From assembly GCF_012927265.1 (NCBI RefSeq), contig NZ_JABBGF010000002.1, positions 62,001 to 126,000 of the forward strand: a stretch of 64,000 bases of DNA, read 5' to 3'. A model generated the notes under the pieces. It worked only from the letters and a program-made list of their open reading frames with translations. It was not told where the DNA came from and made no database searches. The stretch comes from Chryseobacterium cheonjiense (GTDB lineage: Bacteria > Bacteroidota > Bacteroidia > Flavobacteriales > Weeksellaceae). How positions within the stretch are numbered: position 1 is the first letter of the stretch; each line of letters opens with the position of its first letter. The translations under genes were made by a program, and so were the position numbers. Positions 1-8,214 of this stretch are shown piece by piece.

Positions 1-608
1 AACAACAGCTCGAGTTTGTCCGGACAGATTCTTCCTTCAAAAAGCGGATCTTCATGTTTCTCGCGGCTTACCAGATACACTACTTTCAGTCTTCCGTTGA
101 ATTGTTCTACCAATTTATCAATTTCTGCTCTTTTCATTACATGATTCATACTTCTGTTGCTGTAGAACAGATATGCATTGGAAAGAGGCTCCTGGTAAAG
201 GCTTTCTTTAATATTGGACAACACCGGGGAAATTCCGCTTCCTGCAGCAAGGCCGATATACGTTTTAACGTTTGTAGGATGATAAGAAGTGTTGAAACCA
301 CCCATCGGAGGCATCACTTCAAGCACCTCGTCCATGTGAAGATGTTCGTTGAAATAACCTGAGACTTTCCCGCCTTCCAATAATTTCACCAATACTTCCA
401 GCGTATTGCTTTTTTCACTCGGCGCATTGCAGATAGAATAAGAACGTCTCTCTTCGTTTCCGTTGATCATCATCCGGAAATTGAGATACTGCCCCTGCTT
501 GAACCTGAATTTATCTTTTAGTTCTTCAGGAACTTCAACGGCTACATTAACTGCGTCGTTGGTATCTTTCTGAACTTTTACCGTTTTTAGTTTATAAAAT
601 GAATTCAT
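1..608 (-). CDS. paaE: Phenylacetate-CoA epoxidase reductase subunit PaaE (3' end cut by window)
   Basis: This is a flavin/iron-sulfur reductase that passes electrons from NAD(P)H to the PaaABCD epoxidase acting on phenylacetyl-CoA. The first 202 residues are visible and the C-terminus runs off the window. An N-terminal beta-barrel FAD domain carries the FAD motif RRSYS at about residues 54-58, followed by a nucleotide-binding stretch GLAAGSGISPV near residue 120. The C-terminal 2Fe-2S ferredoxin domain expected of PaaE would lie beyond position 1. The ATG overlaps the stop of paaK in an ATGA tetranucleotide (605-608), so the two genes are translationally coupled. Another ferredoxin-NADP reductase-like enzyme is possible, but the coupling to paaK makes PaaE the best reading. 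Confidence 0.85.
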   Translation of the reverse strand, partial: MNSFYKLKTVKVQKDTNDAVNVAVEVPEELKDKFRFKQGQYLNFRMMINGNEERRSYSICNAPSEKSNTLEVLVKLLEGGKVSGYFNEHLHMDEVLEVMPPMGGFNTSYHPTNVKTYIGLAAGSGISPVLSNIKESLYQEPLSNAYLFYSNRSMNHVMKRAEIDKLVEQFNGRLKVVYLVSREKHEDPLFEGRICPDKLELL

Positions 609-1924
609 TTTGTTTTTAATATTCTATTAATTTTTCCACCTTCACATTTAGGTAAACTGTCCTGGGCATGAATTTTCACTTTTGTGGTAATTCCTACCCG
701 TTTCTTTATTTCGTTTTCTATGTTTTTCCCGAAATTTCCGACAAAAATAGCATAATCATCGGTATTTAAACTTAAATTTTGCGCCCTTACTAATTCATCA
801 TCCACTTCCACATCAATATCCAGCGCAACACACATTTGTTCTTTTTCAACCGGTGTCAAATAATAATTCGGGACCACACCTTCTACGTGAGAAAATGCTT
901 CTTCAATCTGGCTGGGATAAACATTTACTCCTCTTACGATCAGCATATCATCTGCTCTTCCGATTATCGGTTTCATTTTCACCATGGTTCTTTTACCATT
1001 TTCGTCATAATAAAGACTGGTAATATCATTGGTCCAATATCGTAAAAGCGGCATCGCCTTTTTTGTTAATGTTGTAATGACCAAAACGCCTTCCTCTCCA
1101 AACGGCACCGGCTGTTTGGTAACCGGATCTAAAATTTCGGGATAAAAATGATCTTCCCAAATGTAAGATCCACCTTTTTCTTCGAAATCTTCCATTGAGA
1201 CTCCCGGTCCGATAATTTCGCTCAACCCGTAAATATTGGTTGCATGAACTCCTAATCTTTCTTCAATATGATGTCTTATAATTTCCGTCCAGGGTTCTGA
1301 ACCTAGCACAGCATATTTTAAGCTTATTTCATCTGCAGCAATTCCTCGGCTGGCCAGTTCATCAGCAATAGTTAAAGCATAGGAAGGTGAACAGCAGATC
1401 ACTTCCGGCTTAAAATCCATAATTAAATCAACCTGTCTTGCCGTCATGCCTCCGGAAATAGGGAGAACACTCATTCCTAATTTTTCAGCGCCATAATGCA
1501 ATCCCAATCCACCGGTGAAAATTCCGTAACCATAAGCATTATGCAGCTGCATTCCAGGTTTTGCTCCTGCTGCATTTAAAGATCTCGCCACGACTTCGCT
1601 GAATAGATCAATGTCTTCTTTTGTATATCCCACTACCGTCGGTTTACCCGTTGTTCCGCTTGAACAGTGAATTCTCTGCAGTTCATTTTTCGGAACGGTA
1701 AACAGGCCGAACGGATAATTATCCCTCAAATCCTGCTTATAGGTAATTGGAAGTTTCGTGATATCTTCAATCGACCGGATATCCTGTACTGATATTCCCT
1801 CTTCATTAAACCTCCTTCTATAAAATTCTGAACTTTCTCCAAGATAGCCTACCAGCTTTACCAATCGCTCAGATTGAAGCTGTCTCAACTGATCGAGCTT
1901 CAGATATTCAACTGAAAAATCCAT
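605..1924 (-). CDS. paaK: Phenylacetate-CoA ligase PaaK
   Basis: This AMP-forming ligase activates phenylacetate with ATP and CoA, the first step of aerobic phenylacetate degradation. It has 439 residues, the usual size. The adenylation-family phosphate loop HCSSGTTGKPT is at residues 86-96, a GLSEIIGPGVS motif lies mid-protein, and the C-terminal lysine signature GGKINRI (Lys431) is present. The gene is first of the visible operon segment and overlaps paaE by 4 bp. A Bacteroidota-type promoter with an overlapping palindrome lies directly upstream, suggesting repression by a TetR-type PaaR-like regulator. Confidence 0.95.
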   Translation of the reverse strand: MDFSVEYLKLDQLRQLQSERLVKLVGYLGESSEFYRRRFNEEGISVQDIRSIEDITKLPITYKQDLRDNYPFGLFTVPKNELQRIHCSSGTTGKPTVVGYTKEDIDLFSEVVARSLNAAGAKPGMQLHNAYGYGIFTGGLGLHYGAEKLGMSVLPISGGMTARQVDLIMDFKPEVICCSPSYALTIADELASRGIAADEISLKYAVLGSEPWTEIIRHHIEERLGVHATNIYGLSEIIGPGVSMEDFEEKGGSYIWEDHFYPEILDPVTKQPVPFGEEGVLVITTLTKKAMPLLRYWTNDITSLYYDENGKRTMVKMKPIIGRADDMLIVRGVNVYPSQIEEAFSHVEGVVPNYYLTPVEKEQMCVALDIDVEVDDELVRAQNLSLNTDDYAIFVGNFGKNIENEIKKRVGITTKVKIHAQDSLPKCEGGKINRILKTK

Positions 1925-2274
1925 ACTTAACTAACTAACACTTGTTAGGTGTAAATGTAAAAAGATTTTTTGTTTCTGCCAAATTTTTATGATTTTCATC
2001 ATAGATACACCTGCAAAAGGTAAAACGAACAATATTAAGTCAAAACTGATCTAAAAAGATAAAAAAACCTTGCATTAATAAATTCAATTTTACATCATAC
2101 ATGCTAAATTGACGTATCTTTGCAAGTTATACTGAAGGATTTATTTATAAGTTAAGGATGATTTAATAATGGTAAGATTTATTTCTGTTAAAAAAACAAT
2201 TTAACTGAGATATTATTTTTTTACCATTTTTTTGCAATTTTATGTTAAACTAAATTGATTATAAACATACTGTA
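1925..2274. other. Divergent intergenic region between paaK and the M1 peptidase gene
   Basis: This 350 bp AT-rich stretch holds the paaK promoter/operator at its left end. On the plus strand TATCTTTG (2115-2122) is the best -7 candidate for the M1 peptidase gene, which would give a leader of about 145 nt, but no clear -33 element is visible. I see no RNA gene and no convincing small reading frame. Confidence 0.5.
1935..1983 (-). promoter_or_regulatory. paaK promoter with palindromic operator
   Basis: On the minus strand a TTTG (1980-1983) is followed after 20 nt by TACATTTA (1952-1959), a good match to the Bacteroidota -33/-7 promoter. Just downstream, over the expected transcription start, lies the inverted repeat CTAACA-CT-TGTTAG (1935-1948). 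The position fits a repressor operator; the size and symmetry fit a TetR-family protein. The regulator assignment is inference. Confidence 0.6.
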
Positions 2275-4137
2275 ATGAAAAGATTGGTTTTGGGTCTGTT
2301 GTTTTTAGCTTCATGGCAATTTTCCGCTCAGGAATTATATATGCCGAGAAATATTAAAAAAGCATATGCAAACGGTACCCGTGATGTATCCGGTGCACCG
2401 GGAAAAAATTACTGGCAAAATAAAGGAGTGTACAATGTAGAAGTAAAAGTGGATGCCAACTCTAAAATTGTTTCCGGTAAAGAAACCATCTTTTACAGCA
2501 ACAATAGTCCGGATAACCTTAATGAGCTGGCAATTCGTTTTGTTAATAATTTACACAAACCCCAGGCTCCGAGATCCGGAATAGTTTCCAAAGATTTTTT
2601 AACTTCAGGGCTGCACATTAAATCATTTGTGGTAAATGGTGAAAAATATGCTGTGAACAGTGAACATTGGGGAACTGTTGAAAAGGTAAAACTTAATTCC
2701 GCTTTAAAATCAAAAGCTAAGGCTGAAATAAAGATTGAATGGGAATATCCTTTATCGGTAGAAAGCGGAAGAGAAGGGCAGATTGATCCGGAAACTTTTT
2801 ACGTTGCGTATTCCTTCCCCAGAATATCTGTATATGATGATTACAACGGATGGGATATGCTTCCGCATTCCGACAGACAGGAGTTTTATAATGATTTTAA
2901 TGATTACAGTTTTTCCATCACTGCTCCAAAAAATTACGTGGTATGGGCAACGGGAGATTTCCTGAATCCTGAAGCAGTTCTTCAATCAGAATATTTAAAA
3001 AGATATCGGGCTTCTTTAAAAAGTGACAAAGTAATTCACGTAGCTACGGAGCATGAAATGAAATCCGGAAAGGTGACAAAACCAAATAAATGGAACACCT
3101 GGAAATTTAAAGCCAGCCATATTACAGACTTCTGCTTTGCATTAAGCAATCATTATGCGTGGGATGCTTCCAGTGTTCAGCTGAAAACTAAAAGAGCGAG
3201 TGTTCAGGCAGCATATGGACCTGAAGCCAAAGATTTTGAACATTATGTAGAATGGATGCGCTATAACTTGGACTGGTTTTCAAAAAACTGGCCGGGTGTG
3301 GAATATCCGTACAATGTAATGACGGCTGTACAGGGGTATGCCGATATGGAGTACCCAATGATGATTAACGACACCAGTATTCCTGATGATTTCCAGGATG
3401 CAAGATTAACGGCAGATCATGAGATCGCACATACCTACTTCCCTTTCTACATGGGAATCAACGAAACAAGATATGCCTTTATGGATGAAGGGTGGGCAAC
3501 AACACTGGAGTATCTTATTGGAATCGATGAAAACGGCGAGGCTAAAGCCAAAGAGTTTTATAAAAATTTCAGGGTAAAACGATGGATTAATGATCCTTCA
3601 GCGGAACAGGACCAACCCATTATTACCATGAGCACACAGGTAAGCGGCGCAGGATACGGAAATAATTCCTATGTGAAAGCATCATTATCTTATCTGGCTT
3701 TAAAGGATTATCTGGGAGATGAGGTCTTTAAGAAAGCCCTGCATCATTATATGAACAACTGGAACGGAAAACATCCTATTCCGTGGGATTATTTCTATTC
3801 TATGAATACCGGTTCGGGAAAAAACCTCAACTGGTTCTTCAACAACTGGTTTTACACCAATAATTATATTGACCTAAAGATAGCCGGGGCGAGCCAGATG
3901 AATGATCTTTTAACCGTAAATATTAATAATATAGGTGGCTTTGCGATCCCTTTTGAAGCAGAAATAAGTTATGATGACGGAACGGTTGAAAAGCTTCATT
4001 TCTCACCTTCTGTCTGGGAAAAGGACCAACGACAGACCATGCTCACGATTCCTATTACGAAAAAGGTAAAATCAGTGAATCTTGAAGGTGGAATTTTTAT
4101 GGATTACACTCCTGAAGATAATAAGAAAACGCTATAA
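2275..4137 (+). CDS. Secreted M1-family zinc aminopeptidase
   Basis: This is a gluzincin-type aminopeptidase of family M1. The N-terminus has a signal peptide (MKRLVLGLLFLASWQFSAQ, cleavage near residue 19), so it acts in the periplasm or outside. The zinc motif is complete: H382-E383-I-A-H386 and, 18 residues on, the third ligand E405 in the DEGWA motif. At 620 residues it matches the short secreted M1 peptidases of Bacteroidota. It stands alone, and a strong hairpin terminator follows. The substrate cannot be predicted. Confidence 0.92.
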   Translation: MKRLVLGLLFLASWQFSAQELYMPRNIKKAYANGTRDVSGAPGKNYWQNKGVYNVEVKVDANSKIVSGKETIFYSNNSPDNLNELAIRFVNNLHKPQAPRSGIVSKDFLTSGLHIKSFVVNGEKYAVNSEHWGTVEKVKLNSALKSKAKAEIKIEWEYPLSVESGREGQIDPETFYVAYSFPRISVYDDYNGWDMLPHSDRQEFYNDFNDYSFSITAPKNYVVWATGDFLNPEAVLQSEYLKRYRASLKSDKVIHVATEHEMKSGKVTKPNKWNTWKFKASHITDFCFALSNHYAWDASSVQLKTKRASVQAAYGPEAKDFEHYVEWMRYNLDWFSKNWPGVEYPYNVMTAVQGYADMEYPMMINDTSIPDDFQDARLTADHEIAHTYFPFYMGINETRYAFMDEGWATTLEYLIGIDENGEAKAKEFYKNFRVKRWINDPSAEQDQPIITMSTQVSGAGYGNNSYVKASLSYLALKDYLGDEVFKKALHHYMNNWNGKHPIPWDYFYSMNTGSGKNLNWFFNNWFYTNNYIDLKIAGASQMNDLLTVNINNIGGFAIPFEAEISYDDGTVEKLHFSPSVWEKDQRQTMLTIPITKKVKSVNLEGGIFMDYTPEDNKKTL

Positions 4138-4140
4138 AAC

Positions 4141-4175
4141 AAGTCCGGCTGTTTCATTCTGAAACAGCCGGACTT
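4141..4175. terminator. Bidirectional hairpin terminator
   Basis: A perfect 15 bp stem (4141-4155 with 4161-4175) and 5 nt loop lie between the convergent M1 and M43 peptidase genes. It can end transcription from both sides. Confidence 0.85.
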
Positions 4176-4198
4176 TCGTATTTATGAAAAGTTATTTA

Positions 4199-5191
4199 TT
4201 AATATAATCGTAATCCTGATCTTGCTCCTGATGAAGCTACCACAGACTGCATTCTTGTTTTTTGTCCGGCAGAGAACATGAACATGGCTGCATCATCTAC
4301 ATAATCCATATAATTCATGAACATCACTGATCTCTGCACCCCTCCACAGGTATTGTACAGCGGATAGCTTGGCTTCCCGTAGTTAGGTCCTGTTTGTGTA
4401 GGCGTATCAGTTACAAGATCATTTCCACAATTAGCATCTCCCCAGATATGTCTCAGGTTAAGGTAATGCCCCACCTCATGCGTAGCAGTTCTTCCCTGAT
4501 TGAATGGTGCGGACGCGCCTGTTTTCCCGAAATAAGAAGCAGCAATTACAACACCGTCATTCCAAAGTCCTGAAGATTCAGGGAACGTAGCATATCCCAG
4601 AATTTGTCCCATATTTCCAACGACCCAGATATTAAGATAATTGGCCGGACTTGTTGCATCAATTCCTCCGCTGGAAGCTCTTTTCATAGCGTCATTTGTA
4701 CTCCAGCTTGTTTTGGTAGTTGATTTTCTTACGGTGTTTGCCAGCCTGAACCTTACTTTTACATCTCCGGCTTTCAAACTCTGAAAAGCAGTCGGGATTT
4801 TTGATACATCACTGTTTGTCCCTCCGTAATCTGCATTCAGAACTGCAATTTGCTCCGCAATACGGGAAGCAGAAATGTTTTCTGTTGATGTTCTGTATAA
4901 GACATTTACCACCACGGGAATTTCAACGGTCCCGTCGGATAAAACTTTTCCCAGTTTAAGATCGTTGGCAAATTTTTCTGTACTGGCTTCGAGTTCAGAA
5001 TATTTCTGTCTTAGTTCGGCACTTTTCTGGAGTGCGGACTTTCTAATTTCTTCAGAAGGACAGCCTCTTTTCAAGGCAGATCCATCTAAATTTTCTGTGT
5101 TGGATGACGACTCTTCAGTTTGGTTGGTAATGTTGTCGCTGTTACAGGACAGGAAGCTCAGCATAAGAACTCCGAATAGTAGTTTTTTCAT
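4199..5191 (-). CDS. Lipoprotein zinc metalloprotease, M43 (pappalysin/cytophagalysin) family
   Basis: The protein carries the extended metzincin zinc motif HEVGHYLNLRH followed by WGD, typical of family M43, and the upstream segment NYLNIWVVG usual in this family. I start it at the ATG at 5191 (330 aa) because this puts a lipoprotein signal MKKLLFGVLMLSFLSC at the N-terminus. A longer frame reaching 5275 would add a charged leader in front of the signal and is unlikely. The protein should be lipid-anchored or surface-exposed and degrade extracellular protein. It is convergent with the M1 peptidase and shares its terminator. Confidence 0.9.
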   Translation of the reverse strand: MKKLLFGVLMLSFLSCNSDNITNQTEESSSNTENLDGSALKRGCPSEEIRKSALQKSAELRQKYSELEASTEKFANDLKLGKVLSDGTVEIPVVVNVLYRTSTENISASRIAEQIAVLNADYGGTNSDVSKIPTAFQSLKAGDVKVRFRLANTVRKSTTKTSWSTNDAMKRASSGGIDATSPANYLNIWVVGNMGQILGYATFPESSGLWNDGVVIAASYFGKTGASAPFNQGRTATHEVGHYLNLRHIWGDANCGNDLVTDTPTQTGPNYGKPSYPLYNTCGGVQRSVMFMNYMDYVDDAAMFMFSAGQKTRMQSVVASSGARSGLRLY

Positions 5192-5379
5192 ATAAATATA
5201 TTTTGTTACAAAAATGAAATTATGAAATTCAGAGTTCACATGCAAATATTTCACACGATTGTTACTTAATTTCATTATTCAATCAATAACATTTTTAATA
5301 TTAACATGAAAATATATCATTAAAATATAGATTTAAATATCTATAATCTATCCTATTATTAAATTTATTACATTGAGTT

Positions 5380-6018
5380 TTAGACTGCAAATCCATTTTT
5401 TATTGCAAAAACAGCTAATCCTACGCGGGTTTTAAGATCGAGCTTTTCACAAAGCTGATCCCTGTAACTTTCTACTGTTCTTGGGCTGCAACACATTTTA
5501 TCTGCAATTTCTTTATAGCTAAGCTCAGTGACGGTGTATTTTAAAAATTCTTTTTCGCGGTCTGAAATTTTAACACTGTTGCCCGACTCATTATTATTCA
5601 TATTAGAGAAAATAATTTTCGAAGCCCAGTCCGGGTAGAAAAATCCTTCAGAATTTAATTTTACAAGTGCATTTTCAAGTTCTTTCGGATGTGTATTTTT
5701 CAGCAGGTAGCCTTTTGCTCCGTTTTTAATCATTTTAATGACACTTTTATCGTCTCCCTGCATGCTTAATGCCATTACTTTAATACCGGGATAATTTTCC
5801 CTGAGCCAGAGTACGGTTTCAAACCCGTCCATGATCGGCATGCTGATATCCAGTAAAATAATGTCGGGAATTCTGCTATTATTTTCAAATTTCTGAATAA
5901 GATCTTTCCCGTTCTCCGCAACGTAAATCACTTCAAATTCTTCAAAATTATCGATGATTCCTTCTAATGCTTTTGCGATGAGTGTGTGATCGTCTACAAT
6001 CACTATTGTCTTTTTCAT
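5380..6018 (-). CDS. NarL/LuxR-type response regulator
   Basis: This 212-residue protein has a receiver domain (acidic VDD at residues 8-10, phospho-acceptor Asp57 in ILLDISMP, conserved Lys in the LLKNT segment) and a C-terminal LuxR helix-turn-helix (SYKEIADKMCCSPRTVESYR). The ATG at 6018 lies 2 nt after the stop of the histidine kinase gene, so the two are coupled partners. A longer frame to 6078 would overlap the kinase and add no domain. It is the last gene of a four-gene operon; targets are unknown. Confidence 0.92.
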   Translation of the reverse strand: MKKTIVIVDDHTLIAKALEGIIDNFEEFEVIYVAENGKDLIQKFENNSRIPDIILLDISMPIMDGFETVLWLRENYPGIKVMALSMQGDDKSVIKMIKNGAKGYLLKNTHPKELENALVKLNSEGFFYPDWASKIIFSNMNNNESGNSVKISDREKEFLKYTVTELSYKEIADKMCCSPRTVESYRDQLCEKLDLKTRVGLAVFAIKNGFAV

Positions 6019-6020
6019 AA

Positions 6021-6800
6021 TTATTTCTTTAAAATAATATTGAGTGTAGTCCCAAAATTTTCCAGGCTTTCCAGGCAAAAATCAGCTCCTATGATTTCTG
6101 CTCTATTTTTCATATTGGTGAGACCAATTCCGTTTGATTTGATTTTAAACTGGTCAAAACCAATACCGTCGTCTTTAATGTTCAGTTCCCAAAGTACTTC
6201 CTCAGAGGTATTCAGGGTAATGAAAATATTTTCGCAGTTTGAATGTTTTATACTGTTCTGGATAAATTCCTGAGTAATTCTCAACAGAACATTTTTATGG
6301 GCAAATCCTAAATCAAGCTGTTTAAAATTACATTTGAAGGATACTTTGCACTTTTTAAAAGCATTGGTATTGTCTACTTCTTCCTGAATTAAAGTTACAA
6401 TTTCCTTCTGATTAATTTTATCATCCGTTAATGTTTTTGAAAGGCTTCTGAGATCCTGCAAAGACTGATTAATGATCTGCGATACCTGTTCAATCCTTTC
6501 ACTGACTTCCGGAACTTTGTTTTCATACAAAAGCTGTTGGGTGTAAAGACTGACAAGGGTAAGCTTCTGTCCGATATTATCATGAAGCTCGCGGCCTATC
6601 TGCTGCATGGTAGCCTGCTGAATTTCCAGTTGTGTTGCAAGAAGTTCACGCTTGTGGATTTCATTTTTCACCTCAATTTCGTGCAGGTATTCTTTTTTAC
6701 GCTGCCTGTATTTCCGGATGTACATGATCACGGCAACTACAAACAACACGAAAAACATGTTGAATAGAAAAATTGTGATCAGGAGCTCTGTTTTCCCCAT
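6021..6800 (-). CDS. Sensor histidine kinase (HisKA_3 type), single membrane anchor
   Basis: The 259 residues comprise one transmembrane helix (about 5-28), a short coiled region, a HisKA_3 phosphoacceptor site (RELHDNIGQK, His73) and a C-terminal ATPase domain (DDGIGFDQF, then NGIGLTNMKNRA and GTTLNI). There is no periplasmic sensor loop, so any signal probably comes through the preceding membrane protein or from inside the cell. The start overlaps the preceding gene by 22 bp and the response regulator follows 2 nt after its stop. Confidence 0.92.
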   Translation of the reverse strand: MGKTELLITIFLFNMFFVLFVVAVIMYIRKYRQRKKEYLHEIEVKNEIHKRELLATQLEIQQATMQQIGRELHDNIGQKLTLVSLYTQQLLYENKVPEVSERIEQVSQIINQSLQDLRSLSKTLTDDKINQKEIVTLIQEEVDNTNAFKKCKVSFKCNFKQLDLGFAHKNVLLRITQEFIQNSIKHSNCENIFITLNTSEEVLWELNIKDDGIGFDQFKIKSNGIGLTNMKNRAEIIGADFCLESLENFGTTLNIILKK

Positions 6801-7426
6801 ATCACAGATATTGAAAATAATACATACATAATAATCCCTGAAATTAGAAAATAAGCAAAGTAAATATTGAAAATTTCACGGTATTGCTTGATAAGCTCCA
6901 GGAAAGTCCAGAATGGCAATGTCCCGATATAAAACAGTGTCACTCCAAGATTGATATAAAACATCCTGTTCTTGTCGAAATTAATAATATCAGCATCATT
7001 AATCTGCTTATAGTATTCCATGACTACAAGGATCATTAAAATAAGACATCCCAATGTATAATTAAGAGAAAACATTACTTTATTTGCAGAATACAAAAAT
7101 TCACTCGGAATAAATGACAGCAAGTAAACAGATGAGAGTATAAGAAAGAGATTTATATTCTTGAAAGATCGTGCAGCATACAGCCAGTAGAAAAACAGGA
7201 ACTGAACCGGGATTACAAAATAATTGTAAAAAGCCTGCTTATTATATTCAAAAAAAAGGTTTCCCCACCGGCCAATGCTTTCACCTATAAAAATAAAAAT
7301 GAGATAGAACACAAAGTATTTCCAGTATTTATCTTTTATTCTATTATAAAAAATAAGAGAGACAGCGGCAGCAATACCTTCTGCCCAATACATAATTTCA
7401 AATGCTATTTTTTGGAAATCACTCAT
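6779..7426 (-). CDS. Polytopic membrane protein of a two-component operon, unknown function
   Basis: This 215-residue protein is almost wholly hydrophobic, with about six or seven predicted membrane helices separated by short polar loops, and no enzymatic motif I recognise. Its 3' end overlaps the histidine kinase gene by 22 bp. This suggests it is the membrane sensor or signal input for the kinase, which has no sensor domain of its own. That role is inference from context. Confidence 0.75.
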   Translation of the reverse strand: MSDFQKIAFEIMYWAEGIAAAVSLIFYNRIKDKYWKYFVFYLIFIFIGESIGRWGNLFFEYNKQAFYNYFVIPVQFLFFYWLYAARSFKNINLFLILSSVYLLSFIPSEFLYSANKVMFSLNYTLGCLILMILVVMEYYKQINDADIINFDKNRMFYINLGVTLFYIGTLPFWTFLELIKQYREIFNIYFAYFLISGIIMYVLFSISVIWGKQSS

Positions 7427-7462
7427 TGTGCTTATTGTTAAAATGTCTTGTTGATAAGAATA

Positions 7463-8002
7463 TTAAAATGATTCGGTTTTTACACTATCGGGCGGTATCA
7501 GTGCCCCGTGATTCTGGCAAACTACATCAGACTGGATACCTGCATTTTTCGCGGAAGCCATTGCCAGCACTTTCCCATCACTGCTCATAGGATTAAAATC
7601 GTAGCTTAGCATCACACCGTTTTCATCTTGCCTCTTTATCGTAGGAACCATTACCAATGTATGTTTTTCCGCATATTGTTTACCGATGGGGATACCATTC
7701 ATAACGTCCCAGTTTTCAAGTTTCGGATAAGCTGCATAATAAAAACGAATTCCTAAATCTCCAACATTGGTTGACGAATTGTTTGCGGAGGCTAGTGTTT
7801 CGATATCAGCAATAAATTTTTTCAACGTTGTAAGGTCAAAATGAATAGAATGCGCATCATCTATTCCCAATTTTTCCTTTACAGATATCAGTTGATTGTT
7901 TCTGTAGTTATTTACCAGAGTCTGGATAAGGCTATAAGACATGGTGTTTGCCGGCTGGGCAACATCCAGTATTTCAGCTTCGGAAGTAGTTTGTGTTTTC
8001 AT
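7463..8002 (-). CDS. Unknown protein, first gene of the sensory operon
   Basis: I do not recognise a characterised family. I start it at the ATG at 8002 (179 aa, MKTQTTSEAEI) because an upstream in-frame ATG at 8053 would only add a hydrophobic/charged stretch. The protein has no signal peptide or membrane segment. Its N-terminal half looks helical and its C-terminal half holds aromatic and charged strands (LGIRFYYAAYPKLENWDV) and a CQNHG motif near the end. The membrane protein gene starts 36 nt downstream, so it is probably co-transcribed with the two-component genes. Confidence 0.65.
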   Translation of the reverse strand: MKTQTTSEAEILDVAQPANTMSYSLIQTLVNNYRNNQLISVKEKLGIDDAHSIHFDLTTLKKFIADIETLASANNSSTNVGDLGIRFYYAAYPKLENWDVMNGIPIGKQYAEKHTLVMVPTIKRQDENGVMLSYDFNPMSSDGKVLAMASAKNAGIQSDVVCQNHGALIPPDSVKTESF

Positions 8003-8150
8003 AAGTTTGTATTTTAATGTTAATTGACTCTGCAAATTTCGCAAAAATAACATTGCTGCGACATGGTTTTTTTCCTGTTTATTTTCAGGGATTTTACGGA
8101 TTGCAAGTTTTATTTAAAATTATAAAAGATTTGAATACAATCGATAAAAA

Positions 8151-8182
8151 ATAAGTGCTGCAGAAAAATCTGCAGCACTTAT
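8151..8182 (-). terminator. Terminator of clpB
   Basis: A perfect 14 bp stem (8151-8164 with 8169-8182) and 4 nt loop lie about 32 nt after the clpB stop codon. Confidence 0.8.
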
Positions 8183-8214
8183 TTACAAAAATAATATATA
8201 TGAAAAAAAACTAC

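Noticed and set aside
54..362. Plus-strand reading frame of 102 codons at the window start
   Set aside because: It is antisense to paaE, which has clear FAD and nucleotide motifs.
2169..2204. Mini reading frame of 11 codons before the M1 peptidase gene
   Set aside because: Too short, no codon signal or link to the downstream function.
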